A DNA stretch of 64,000 bases from Beverwykella pulmonaria (Eukaryota; Ascomycota; Dothideomycetes; Pleosporales; Melanommataceae). Positions 34,927-46,230 of the stretch are shown here, piece after piece. The stretch lies in NCBI GenBank assembly GCA_001599595.1, contig BCHH01000017.1, positions 201,054 to 265,053 of the forward strand, written 5' to 3'. Each line of letters starts with the position of its first letter. Position 1 is the stretch's first letter. The translations under genes and the position numbers were made by a program. Under the pieces are notes generated by a model. That model was not told where the DNA came from. It ran no database searches and saw only the letters and a program-made list of their open reading frames with translations.

Positions 34927-37130
34927 ATGGCGCGAAACTTTGAGAAGCCGATTGTAAGGGCAGGGGAACAGCGAGCTATTCAAGCTACTCAATCTGCCCA
35001 GCCAGACCCACCTGCCGCCGAACCCGTCGAGCCTGTCGTTCTTGTTCCCGTCGGACCTGTCCCCGGGGCTTAGCCAGTCCAGGCTGCTCAACCCACTCAC
35101 CATGCTCAACCTACCCAACCCGAGCCCATTGTTCTCGCTCACGAAGATGTCAATGCGGCCTCCAATACCCATGCTTCACTCTTCTTGGTCTTCAAGATCA
35201 CCCCAGGCTAACTTTCCAGCAATTCTTCAGTCTTATCGCGGAGGTCCAAACATCCATCCGCCTCGACCTACAAACTATAACGTCTTCCTGGTATCTACTC
35301 GCGGCTATCGTACCATCTCGCACTGACATCCTCCCCATACGCGATAATGTTCCCGAGTATCTGCAGAGAATAGTGGATCCGAACGGATATGAGATGCTAG
35401 GGACCAAACAGGGTTGGCGCACTGTTATCTTACTCTGGTGTATAAGGGAAGACTGACGAGGCGATGAAGATTGTAAAGAGTGTTGTTGATGGGAGGAAAG
35501 GCATGCTTGGAGGGATGGGGACCAACGCACGTCGTAAGAGAGATTTTGAAGCGGCGGAAGCCTTTTTCGACATGGAGGGGTGGCAGAAAAAGGCGGCTAA
35601 AGGGGAGAGGAAGAAAGCCGAGAACAATAATAAGGCTTCTTCGAAGAGTTCAAGTAAGAAGAGCAAGAAGCGAGAAGAGCGGCGAGAATGAAGATGGCTC
35701 CGACCACTCACGTCATTCTGATGACTCCGCGCCTGACGACGGCAATGGCGCTGCGGGCGGCAACTACCAAGACAATAATAGCCCTGCTCAAGATAACAAC
35801 AGCGGTCGTGAGCAGAAACCACCAGCCGATCCACCCACTGGATATAAACGTATACACGCCAACAACGATCTCGGTGCCTCGCCCTCCCTAGCCTCCAAGG
35901 CCGCAAAGAAAAAGGCATAGGAGGCGGCCCTGCACAGTCCACCAACTCACAACATGCGCTCGCAATCCGCCAAAGCTAGAGCTCCAGCGAACGTTGTGCG
36001 CGACTTGAAAAAGCTGCCTGTTAAGCCCAAGTCCCCATCCAAAGGCCAAGGATCGTAAGGGTACCAGTATTGCGAAGGACGCCGCTGAGACTGGAAGCAG
36101 CAAGAAAAGAGGAAAACCAGGTCCATTGAAGCGCAAGCATTCCAGCAGAGTCCCCGCGCGGTTAAGAAGGCGAAGGTCATACCATCACCTAAATCGACAG
36201 CTCCGAGGTTGTCGTCGGGTAAGAAGATGACGCCTGGGGCCGGCAAGTGCAAGAGCGCACGCAGAACAACCCCCGCAGACGTCACACACTTCATCCAAGG
36301 GCAAGAAAGTCATGGACGCTGCAAAGGTGGTCCAAGCGACGAATCCCCACCGTCAGGCCAACATCTCGGCGTACCGGTCTTCCGTTCCTGACGAGAGCAG
36401 GCTGCTGGACTATAGGTCTTCTGAGCAAGGCTGCGATGATGCTTTTCACTAATCGACGACGAGCAGGAGATAGATGGCGCAGAACATGAGAGGCTAATGG
36501 AAGAGAACCGGAAAGGATATATGAAGGGAAGGGACGATTTGCGGATCAGAGGCCTATCATCAATGGCGTCCAGTATGACAGAAATATGATGGGGTAATTT
36601 GAAGAGGACGAGGGAGTGGCAGTGGAGGAAGACAGAGGTGATGACCATGCCCCTGCGCTCCCATAAAATCTACGATCAAAAGTTTTCTTCGCATATTCCC
36701 CCGATTCCTAAAGGCATATCGTCGAGAATTGCGACGGCTCCAGCTGGTCAACAGGGTGATGTGGAGGCAGCAGCGGGCCCCCACCTGGGACCTAGGCATC
36801 AAAACACCATTAGAGTACTCCTCGAATTCTGGATGATCGATAGTGAACGCAAGATTTAGAATCTGAAGTTCGAGTTGGAGGCTTAGAGGGCACGAGCGAG
36901 GATGGAGGACCTAAAGTCGGAAATTCCCTGCTTGAAACGACAGTTTGCGGGGTTGGAAGACAAGGAGGTTGATTAAATGGAGTTCGATCGGGGGTACGGC
37001 GATTACGAGGACAGTATGAATGCATATGCTAGGGATGGCTTGGAAGAACAAAGGGTGGTGAGACAGAAGAACCGTCAAGTCTTCAACTTGCCAACACCAC
37101 CCAGTGCACCCGGAGGTAAGAACATTATTA
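34927..37130 (+). pseudogene. Large multi-stop relic of one or two Lys/Ser-rich fungal proteins
   Basis: The reading starts at 34927 (MARNFEKPIVRAGEQRAIQA) and is stopped at about 35072 by TAG in a Gln/Pro-rich part. It resumes in other frames: TSIRLDLQTITSSWYLLAAI, then DEAMKIVKSVVDGRKGMLGG and a Ser/Lys-rich region (35464-35918), then GKKMTPGAGKCKSARRT. A coiled-coil end lies at about 36810-37110 (RARMEDLKSEIPCLKRQFAG). Many of the stops are TAG or TAA in Gln-rich or heptad contexts where CAG or CAA fits, e.g. before NLKFELEA, after it, and before MEFDRGYGDY. Frameshifts also occur (e.g. near 35690). The parent family is unknown to me. It may be two adjacent relics. Confidence 0.6.
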
Positions 37131-37178
37131 TTACTATTTGCATTTCTTATTTATTACGTCTAATGGTCTTCCCATGCC

Positions 37179-38922
37179 TTATGGCATATTCGGATTCGGC
37201 GCCCCGTCCAACTTGAAGTACCCCGGCTGCAGATCTTGGAACACCTCCGTCGGATCATAGATCTTCGCAATCTTCTTTAGCTTCGCTTGGTTGGTAGCAC
37301 CGTAGCTGGGGATCACGGCCTGGAACTGGCTCGCATAGTTCATATAGATATAATCGACGTACAGACCCCTCGCCTTCGCCTCGGCGACAGTGCGCTTCAC
37401 GATGTTGGAGTTCGCCTTTAGGATGCGCGTGTCGTCGGCAATGTTGGACCACATCATGTTTAGATTGAGGAGGATGAGGGGTCCGGAGGCGGTGCTGAGG
37501 CCGAGCGGGTTACCGCCTTTCTGTGACATGTGGGAGAGCTGGGGTGTGGTGATGACCTGGAGGGTCGCCGCGGGGATGATGTTTGCTGCATCGGCAATTG
37601 TGGCAACTTCGTCAAAGAAGACGGCTTGGATGAAGTCGGTGAAGTCTTTGTCGAGCTTGAAGGCAACGGCCCAGTATGTCTCGCGCAAACCACTTGGGTT
37701 GCTGGCGTTGAACTGGACAGTAAGATCGGCGAGGCTGCGGATCTTGGTAGTGTCTGAAAGAGCGGGGATGGCCATGTACTCAGCCAAAATAGAAGCATTG
37801 GCTACGGGTTTGGCATATTGTAGGTCAGCGCTGGCGAACTTAGTGCTCTGAGCGTAAGCAAAGGAGAGGATCTGAGCGGCGTTGGTGTCTTGGGCGGAAT
37901 TGAGGCCCAGGTTGTAGAAGGCTTGGATAACGGCAGGGAACTCGGTTTCGAGGTGGAGACGTCCTCCTCCCCACATCTGACCTTGGGAAATGGTGTTGAG
38001 CGTGAACTTGGTGACGACGCCAAAGTTGTTGCCCCCACCGCGAAGCGCCCAATAGAGATCTGGGAACACGGTTGGGCTAGCGGTGACAATGATGCCGGAG
38101 GCCGTCACTACCTCGAAGGAGGCAACGTTGTCGCATGCCCATCCGTACTGGTTGGAGAAGAAGGAGATGCCACCACCGAGTGTCAGTCCTCCAACACCGA
38201 TAGCTGCAACCTGATGGCCTGATATTTAGTCAAACACTCGATGAAAAGTAACAATGTTGAAAAGCACTTACACGACCTCCAATAACGGCAAGGTTCTGAC
38301 TCTCGAGCTTAGTATAAACATCGTACCAGGTGTTACCAGGGCCAATAGCAGCCGTCTTCTTGTCAGAAGCAAGTGTGACTTGGTTGATGTTTTGCAAGGC
38401 AATGGTGATGCCACCGGCAATGCTGGATGCTCCACTGAAGGCTGCATGCCCGCCACTCTTCACAGCAAACGAACATTGCGTCAGGCGAGCAATAAGCAGA
38501 GCGATTGAAACATCTGCAGCCGTCGAGGGCTTGAAGATGCAATAGGGATCCACTAAAGCTTGTTGAACCGACCAGTAGGAGTTGGTGAATGCATTGTATG
38601 CGGCGCTCTGCTGGTCTACAAGCTTGGCACTACCAAAAAGAAGCTGCAGAGAGCTGCACTATATTGCCGGGGGTATGTTGGTCAGATATTGTAAAGTAAG
38701 GAGCGGGAGCATGAAGATATGGATGGAAGAACATACGGCTATCGAGCATCCACTGGTCGAAGACCGCTCGACCAATCCTGCTAACGCAGGAATCGCAGTG
38801 ACGTTGATGCCCTTGTCAAGAAGCGCCTGTGTGACATTGAAGTCGCTCGGCTCCTCGAACGTGCTCTGGGCCCAAGACAGCCCAACCAGGATGCTGGCAG
38901 GAACAAGGGAAGAGACCCGCAT
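37179..38922 (-). CDS. Secreted FAD-linked oxidoreductase (PCMH / berberine-bridge type)
   Basis: Predicted 536 residues. Exons are 38922-38737, 38658-38274 and 38218-37179; introns 38659-38736 and 38219-38273 keep frame. A signal peptide is present (MRVSSLVPASILVGLSWAQS). The PCMH-type FAD domain shows CIFKPSTAADVSIALLIARL, FAVKSGGHAAFSG, GPGNTWYDVY, GVGGLTLGGGISFFSNQYGW and LYWALRGGGNNFGVVTKF. The C-terminal berberine-bridge part ends KIAKIYDPTEVFQDLQPGYF. The His in KSGGHAAFSG is the usual site of FAD attachment; the second, Cys attachment site seen in some family members is not obvious. These enzymes oxidise sugars or small metabolites outside the cell, or work in secondary metabolism. 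It lies 12 kb from the PKS, so cluster membership is only a possibility. Confidence 0.9.
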
Positions 38923-40614
38923 GGTATTGCCTTATCGATCGACGGGAAAAAATGAGTGACAGGATGAAACAATGGGAACAATTACTGCAGTACAAAGGCT
39001 AACAAACCACACACACAGGAAAGGAAGATGCCAGGCGCGTCGTGAGAAAAACTTGAAAGACGTGCAGGATCCTATAGCAAAGATGGGGTTTCTACCCTGT
39101 AAAGAACAAACGCAACGTGCAGCACACCAGTCATGGCCCGGGCATGGAACACGGTTCCATCGAGGTGTCATGGAAGCGAGATTTGAACGTTCCCGCCAAT
39201 GCTGATCCCAAAAAAGCTGACCCCAAATACTGGGGTACGGCGATGAACTAACCACTATTGTAGAGTGTGTCCCGACCTCAGTCGTAGCGCATCACGACCC
39301 ACACGGGTAGAGGAAGTCGAGAGAGGGGCGCAAATCACGCGAAACCCGCTTCCAACGAGTGGCGCCTGGTGAGCGCGAGCCGTGCCTGCTGCCTTGAGGG
39401 GCAAACACATGTACATCACACCCAATTGCTCGGAGGCGAGTGAGAGTCTCCCTTTTAACCGCCTCTAGGCGTCCCACTTAGACTTGAGCCGTCGCTCTAT
39501 ACGTATGAGTACCCAGGCGATATTCATTTCTACTTGCGCAGGTCCGCACAATGCAATTCTTCAACGTGTTTCAAAATCGCAGTTGCTTCCCGCCTCGGCT
39601 ACGCGGCTCTGGTCCCTCGTATTCGTAAATCCCGACATCTTTTGGCCGTCTACACATTTCTTTTTTATGACGGGCGCATGATAGCGTTTCCAACTCAGTA
39701 CAGTCAGGAGCAGGGATACGAAGAGATTACTGTCACGTAAGCGGAATGCTCAGTTGCCATCTTTGGCTAGATCAAACGTAGAGGAGTGTGATCGTCGGCC
39801 GTTGTCGGGAGTAATAAACCTTAGATAGGTTGTTGCACTTATCGCCTTACTGCAGCAGTGGTAGTTCAGAGATTTTCTTCTGATACTCTCCATACCGATC
39901 AATACAAGGAAAAAATTCACTGTGTACAGTACATCCCTCGTGTGTGCCAAGTCTCCCAATCATTTGGGACGTCATGCTAAGGCTCGACACATGCAAGCCA
40001 CACATGTTTCTGATGGTGGCGCGGACCCAGCATCACAATCAGTCCTAGGCTTCTGAAAAACGTCAGTTCAGGCACTGGTGGTCGGCCCAGAGGCAAGTGA
40101 GTTACCGATATCGCGGAACAGCCGTGCTGCCACCCGTCTTCCTGAGCCGCCTAAGCTCATGCCTGATTAAATCAAAATCCCCGTATCAAGGCAGGTCGGA
40201 TGTTTTGACCGTTTTTCTAGAACTTCATTCCCCATCCCCGCTATTGGTCACTACCCTTGAGAGGCCCTGCACCGAGGTCTAATCCCTGATCCAAATGAAC
40301 CTGCCGCAACGTGTCTATCGACAACTTGTGACATAGCATGGCGTAGCCTCCTGCAGCGCATTAGATGCAGAATCATATTGTCCTCATTCATCAAGCGACC
40401 CGAGATGCCCCCCACGTATCGTTCCTTATTCCCCATGCAACCTCTAATTACTTAGGGTGCTTAGCTGACAAGAGTCTTGAAGCGCAATGCCATAAGATGA
40501 GCGTGAGTGGTGCAAAACCCCTTCGTCTTTCTTTGAACGTCTGGTCAGTGCCGGATATCTTTGGTAGATCAACTTTCCCATCGCTCACCTCTTACTATTC
40601 CTACCGGTACTACC
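38923..40614. other. Divergent intergenic region
   Basis: This lies between the FAD oxidoreductase (minus) and the Pth11-like gene (plus). No gene is supported; open frames of 60-110 codons lack motifs. Promoters for both neighbours must lie here. Confidence 0.45.
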
Positions 40615-41873
40615 ATGTCGACCCAGAACTACGTTACCCAGGAGCAGCTGCTCAACACGAGCTATGCGATGATTGCCCTCACCTCGGTCTTCGCCATTGC
40701 GCGGGTCGCAACTCGGGTCTTGAGGCCGAAGGCTTTGGCAGTGGAAGATTATCTTGTCTTTTTGTCGTTTCTTCTCTTCCTCACCATGTCGATATTGTAT
40801 ATTGTCGTTACGCCGGCAATGTTTAGAATATCGGCAGTGACTTCAGGGGCGATCCCTCCGTACGCTGAGATGCTGATTGACGCCCTCTTCATCATCAAGG
40901 TATTCTTCGCCAATACGATGGTCTTCTGGTTACTTCTTTGGACGGTCAAATTCTCGCTGCTTGCGCTTTATAAGAGGTTGATGACTGGAGTGGACAACAA
41001 GATGTATATCAAGATTTGGTGGGCGGTGCTCGCTTTCTGTATTCTAGTAGGTGGCATTAAGAGCGGGGCCTCTGTTACGCGATACTGATGGTATGTTAGT
41101 CGTTGATCGGTTGCATTGTTTCCAACTTCACATCTTGCCATAGCATGCATGCGTGGTTTACGCCGGGAGAATGTACTCTGAAGCGAGATGTTCGAGCGCA
41201 AATTGCGAGTCTGTACTACGCCTTTGCAGTGGATGTTCTTTCCGACTTGATGAGTAGGTCCACCACTTACTTCTTAACTTGTTTAACGTTTACTGACAGT
41301 GGACAGTCATGTTCCTTCCGATCCGCCTCATCTGGAATCTTCAAATGCCCCGAGCCCAGAAAATCAGCGTTGGCGCACTGTTCTGCACTGGATTTGTGTG
41401 TATTCTGTTTGCTATCATCCGCGTAGTCCAAATTGGTGTGAAAGCAGGCAACAGCACAACTCCTAGTAGCTCCTGGCTGGCTCTTTGGGCCGTGGTTGAA
41501 GGATCTATCGGTAAGCCCCTTTTGGAATCTGCGGAGCTTCCGAGCATTGACTAATCAGTTACATGCAGCTGTAATTATTGGTTGCTGTCCAGCCTTCGCC
41601 GCACTCTACCGCACCACTCGCAAGACCCAAAAAGCATCCTACGATGCACGAGGCTATGCGAAACATCCCTCTAATCACTCTGGGGCCATGCCGTCTCCTT
41701 CCATCAACCTCAAGAGCATCGTTAGCACGTCGTCGCGACCAAAGAAGTACTCGCCCTACTATGACCTCAGAGCGGATAGCAGCCAGGAAGAACTTGCTGC
41801 GAAGAACGGAGGCATATTCGTGACGAAGACATTTAAGCAGGAGGATGAAAATTCGAATGAGAACCGTGCGTGA
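40615..41873 (+). CDS. Pth11-like / rhodopsin-type seven-helix membrane protein
   Basis: Predicted 364 residues. Exons are 40615-41046, 41100-41253, 41307-41510 and 41569-41873; all three introns are 53-58 bases and keep frame. The family signature is clear: an N-terminal helix followed by ARVATRVLRPKALAVEDYLV, FWLLLWTVKFSLLALYKRLM, SCHSMHAWFTPGECT, DVLSDLMIMFLPIRLIWNLQ and RAQKISVGALFCTGFVCILF. The tail is hydrophilic (SRPKKYSPYYDLRADSSQEE). In the rice-blast fungus, Pth11 is a plasma-membrane receptor-like protein for surface sensing, but most family members have no known ligand and this one lacks an evident N-terminal CFEM domain. Intact. Confidence 0.9.
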
Positions 41874-43619
41874 GATGGTAGATAGGAAAAGTGCAAAGCT
41901 TTAGAACATTTAAAATAAGATACCCAAACCGCGTCGCGGAGTTCGATACGAACGATTTGAAGCTATCATAGAAGAATTATCTTGTCATATCTATTCCATG
42001 TGATGGTAGTCATATATTCAGCACATGTCCGGTTAATAAAGCCCGCATAGCGCTTTCGACATGGCGCCTTTGATCGTTGAAACATTTCCAACGTTTACTT
42101 CCAACTCTACCATATCTTCTATTTGGTTATTTAATTTCTGTAATATACTTTTTAGCTGATGAGAAAGCTTTTCTTCATTGTTATTCCTAAAGACAGTCCA
42201 AATTTCTGCCCATGACAGAAACGTCAAGCTTCAGACAGATGTAATTCACTTCTCGCCTAAATGCCTAGCTTGATCAATCACTCTCGTCTCAACAGGCCTC
42301 ACACGTCCATGCTATCATGGCAAACTACCATCCCTGTTTGAATTGCAGCAAAGCAAAAAGGTTGCGACTGGGAACATTTTAAAACCAAAGGTGTCGTAAA
42401 GATCGAATCTTGGCAAGATTTCAGAGAAGCGCGAGACTTCTCGACATGTACGAAACTGCCTTGATTGCATGAAACTTTCTGCCACTCTTCACAGAGGTAT
42501 TTATTTTTCCCGGACGAGATCTAACGAATCATATTGTTCTTCTTCGCCGATGTCTGCAGGTTGGCCATCATTCATTGCCAGAGAAGTGACGAATAGTGAG
42601 CCAGAGCTTGTCCAAGAGACCACGTGCAGAGACCAAAATACAAGTAAATGAAACTCAAAGTTAGCCTATTCGATAATTTAACACATACGTTCCTCATTCT
42701 CGTTTTCCAATTGCATGAGCAGACGGCGAGCCTTCACCCGAATTCGGTCGTAGGCACCAGATATTCATGGCGTAAATCGATAGCTTCATTTGCAGCAGAT
42801 CATGAGGCCTATATATCAATTGTTTTAAAAAAATCTCCATAAACGCTAAGCACATATTGAAATGTATGCTGAAAGTTTTGCTACATTTCTCTACTGGCAC
42901 TCCTAGATCTTGTTTCGGTTTAGCGTCTGCACAGGCCATTTTCGGACGAAAGTGGGGCATCTCCTCACTTCCAGATTTCATACAACCTCGCGTCATTGCT
43001 CGCGCACGATCTCGAGGATAAGATGATTACCTATGAACCTGAACCCGACTGTCAATGCTACGAGTCTCGTAGCCTGCTTGCTGTTTGCGAAGGCCAAGGC
43101 GAAATGTGACAAGTAGGTAAATGAGCCTTGCTTTTTTATATCATCTATCTCTCACGCATCATCATCAGGGGAGTAGGTGTTTATCTTGTCTGTAACGCTT
43201 GATTTAGGGGCGTAAGCTCAGGAGCAGCTCCCGTAGTCGAGTCTCGTGTGAGAGCTCTTATGGCCCAGTCACGTGCGAGCGGTGAGATACCCTCCAAGGG
43301 TACTCAGGGGCCTACAGAGATTGGAGAGTGCGTATTACGTAGTACTCTAAGTGGGAGCTGGCCACCCGGCCTCGGGCTATGTACAGAAAAGCAAAGAATC
43401 AAATAAATACAAAAAACAAGGCAAGTAGTTTGAGTTTGTGTCGAACTTGTTGGGATGGTGGGTGGGAATACAAATCCAGCCATATTAGCCTATTGAGCGT
43501 ACAATGAGGTTGTTGATGATAGCTGAGGAGAGATGGACAAGGTGGAGGAGAAGGACGAGGAAGTTCTGCCCTGAGGCACCAAGGACAAGCTCCCATACTC
43601 CTGGATAATATTTGACCAA
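41874..43619. other. Gene-poor A/T-rich stretch
   Basis: No supported gene. Minus-strand frames at 42033-42227 and 42694-42996 look weakly protein-like (for example KSILQKLNNQIEDMVELEVN) but have no linked exons or start. A region at 43190-43430 resembles a solo LTR in texture but lacks verifiable ends (see rejected list). Confidence 0.4.
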
Positions 43620-44500
43620 GAGTTGAACCTATTTTATGATCTACGACCGGATTTTGATGTCAACGAGCTCAATGCTCCGGTGCCAGACAATGATGAATTG
43701 TGGTATAGAATCTGTAGAAAGATGGCACACTACCTATCCAAACTCATCACGTACTTGACCGTAACTAGTATACATCCGTCACAATGTATAGAAAGACACT
43801 TAGTTCTCCAGCAAAGACGTTTGTGCTATTTATGTCAAATAAGATTTCCCGCAGCGGGGCCATTTTATCACTTACTAAGCCGCATTTTCTCTTGCATCCT
43901 CTTTAAGCATTAATCTATCACGTAAACAAGAGCATACGATTCATGTTTAACTCTGGGAATGAAAAATCTCTCCAGCGTCTAATAACGCAACTGGAAGAAG
44001 TCCAGTATTTCCTGAACCAATTACGCCAAATGGATGCGTCAACATAGTCATGTTTCATTTATTTGGTCTCAATGTCATTACCTACTATACAAATATTGAG
44101 ATACTTGCTTGTGGTGAGATACTGCTAGAAAACTTTCGAGTGTCGCACGGGGCGAGAAAGTGGTGTTCGGAAGAAGCGCCCCAAAGTATGGGGTTGCAGT
44201 GGGCAGGCGATACGATTATTTCTGGAGGTGCCCGCTTCCGATCGACCATATTGGTGGAGCGCAATTATTTATCACGTAGCACTTGACTTGTGGATAACGA
44301 GCTTCTCCGGTAGCACAGGCCATCCCAGAGCTGTTCTTCACTATTTACAATCGAGCACATTACGATAGATCTTCTTCAATACCACGATAGTTACATTATT
44401 CAATACCTACGCCATAAAGATGGATCCCCTATACTTTCCTTCTTTGATGGGACCCCAGTCTGGTTGAATTCGACACTGCATCGAAGGCTTGAAGAAGGAA
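43620..44500 (+). pseudogene. Relic of a fungal-specific transcription factor (middle homology region)
   Basis: Blocks typical of C2H2-type or Zn-cluster regulators lie in three frames along the same strand and in the expected order: LFYDLRPDFDVNELNAPVPD then NDELW (43623 on), RLITQLEEVQYFLNQL (about 43970), FHLFGLNVITYYTNIEILAC (44050 on) and DRPYWWSAIIYHVALDLWIT then SFSGSTG (about 44230-44315). Frame changes and stops separate them, so no protein can be made. It is the nearest regulator-like sequence to the PKS locus, about 7 kb from the PKS 3' end. Confidence 0.55.
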
Positions 44501-45191
44501 CCTGAGTCTCAACTCGATGATGGCAACCTTAGCAGATTTTCAATCATGGTAGAGATGTAGAAATGAATGTACCAAAGATGAGTTACTATACGGCGGGAAT
44601 CACGTGTGCCTTCAGTTCAAAGTTGCCCACATCAATGTTGAATCGTGCAAGTGCTGAGAAAAACTAATTACGCTTCGGAGCTACGCCACATGCCAGTAGT
44701 GACACGATTTACAAAAGCCTAGGTGTCGATCATTGTAATAAGCTTTGGATCATCGACAGGCATGGTACCTGTGCCACGGCCAGCAATGCGTTCATGAAAC
44801 ATCACTACGGACCTCTGATGAACTACCTGGTTATCTCGCTCTTCTAGAGCAATTTTTCAGGCCGCTCTTTCTATAACATTTCTTATTCAAATGACAATCC
44901 CTCCGCTACTTGGCTCAAATTCCGTCGAAGTTTATCACATGGACTCCATGAGTTCAGTTTCATCCCATGCCACCATCCTTATTTCTCAACATCTTGAATA
45001 ACAATATCACAACAAGGCTCTTCTAGCGGAAAGCTCCAACGATCGTCTTCAACGAAAATTGCGCCTGCATTGATGTTCTGAAACAGTCAAACATTAGCAT
45101 CATCCAACCAAAATCGCCAAGTTCACTTTCAGCAACCCCCAGAACTCCAACCGTTTACACTGAATTATTTTCACCACATATATCTTCATCA
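44501..45191. other. Decayed sequence, nothing assignable
   Basis: A/T-rich, stop-dense on all frames. The first bases may be the tail of the transcription-factor relic. No other coding signal was found. Confidence 0.35.
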
Positions 45192-46230
45192 TGGGTTTCC
45201 AGTTCAACTTTATGAAATCCCAACTCTTCACACAGTTATCATACCCTACCTCCGATTTCAAAGTTCAGACGATCATCGTCACAAGCTCCAACACAGGCCT
45301 CAGACTTGAAGTTGTACGCCAAATCGCTCGACTTGTTGCCGCAAAAGTCATCCTAGCAATTTGAAATATCGCCAAAGGAGAAGCCGAAGCTAGATACATC
45401 GTCGGTAGCACTAACGCCAAGAAGACATGATTGAAGTTTGGGAACTCAGTCTCCGGATATAAATCTGTCGAGACTTTACCACTGGAATAAAGGCAAGTGA
45501 CTTTTCACTTGTCTAGGGCATCGAGAGCCATATCATCATCAATGTCATTTCCGCTGCCTTGATAGGTCTTGGTGCCTTAGCAAAACTCAGACAAATATCC
45601 AGTACGTACATGTCCGGGTTAGGCTCACATCAGTCAGCTTAGATCTTCACTATGTTGCGAAATTCAAGAAAGTGGAAACGACGGGATCTCTGCGCGCGCA
45701 CTCAGCAAGAAGACAGGCGCGGACACCGGTGATAGGTACTTGCCAAAACAAAATTGCGTCATCATCGCCACTGACTTTAAATTTAGATGCAACATGTCGA
45801 AGCTGTTGTTTCTATACACCGTTCACCTCACCCCTGGGGCTTGCAAGACGGACATCTTCCGAGATGATAAGGAATGGCCCCATGCAGTAATGATGAGTGT
45901 TGTATCGTTCTTCATTGCTAGATCAACAGAATTTCGCTGCTGCATGTTGGTTCATGCCTCGAAGCTTGAAATTGAAGGTAGTGCTCATGGCGCTTTTTGG
46001 ATGAACTGCAACGTTACTGCATAAGTCATCCTGTAGCAATAATTGATCATTGGCTAATTCAATTTTAGAGGTTGTCCGAATGTCGAAAGTCCAAAGAGTT
46101 AGAATCGACACAAGGAATGGATTGAGGAACTCCTCCCGAAGCTTGAGAGTATTTCTTCGAGTGGATGAAATTGTTGCTATGACAGAAGATAGTTATAGAG
46201 AGGACTTTGACAAGTGTAAACCTTGATTAC
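45192..46230 (+). pseudogene. Short-chain dehydrogenase/reductase relic
   Basis: The start MGFQFNFMKSQLFTQLSYPT is followed by TIIVTSSNTGLRLEVVRQIA, the Rossmann motif TGxxxGxG in mutated form (TSSNTGLR). Next come VAAKVILAI, a TGA where CGA (Arg) is usual, and NIAKGEAEARYIVGSTNAKK. Later fragments in other frames match the C-terminal part of fungal SDRs of this type: PGACKTDIFRDD (about 45833) and ARSTEFRCCMLVHASKLEIE (45918 on). The catalytic YxxxK region is badly decayed. Changes such as CGA to TGA and GGC to AGC are transition-type. Confidence 0.65.

Noticed and set aside
43190..43430. Possible solo LTR (GC-richer block starting TGTAACGCTT inside A/T-rich DNA)
   Set aside because: I could not find a matching second copy, clean TG...CA ends, or target-site duplication in the window. 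A genome repeat search would decide.
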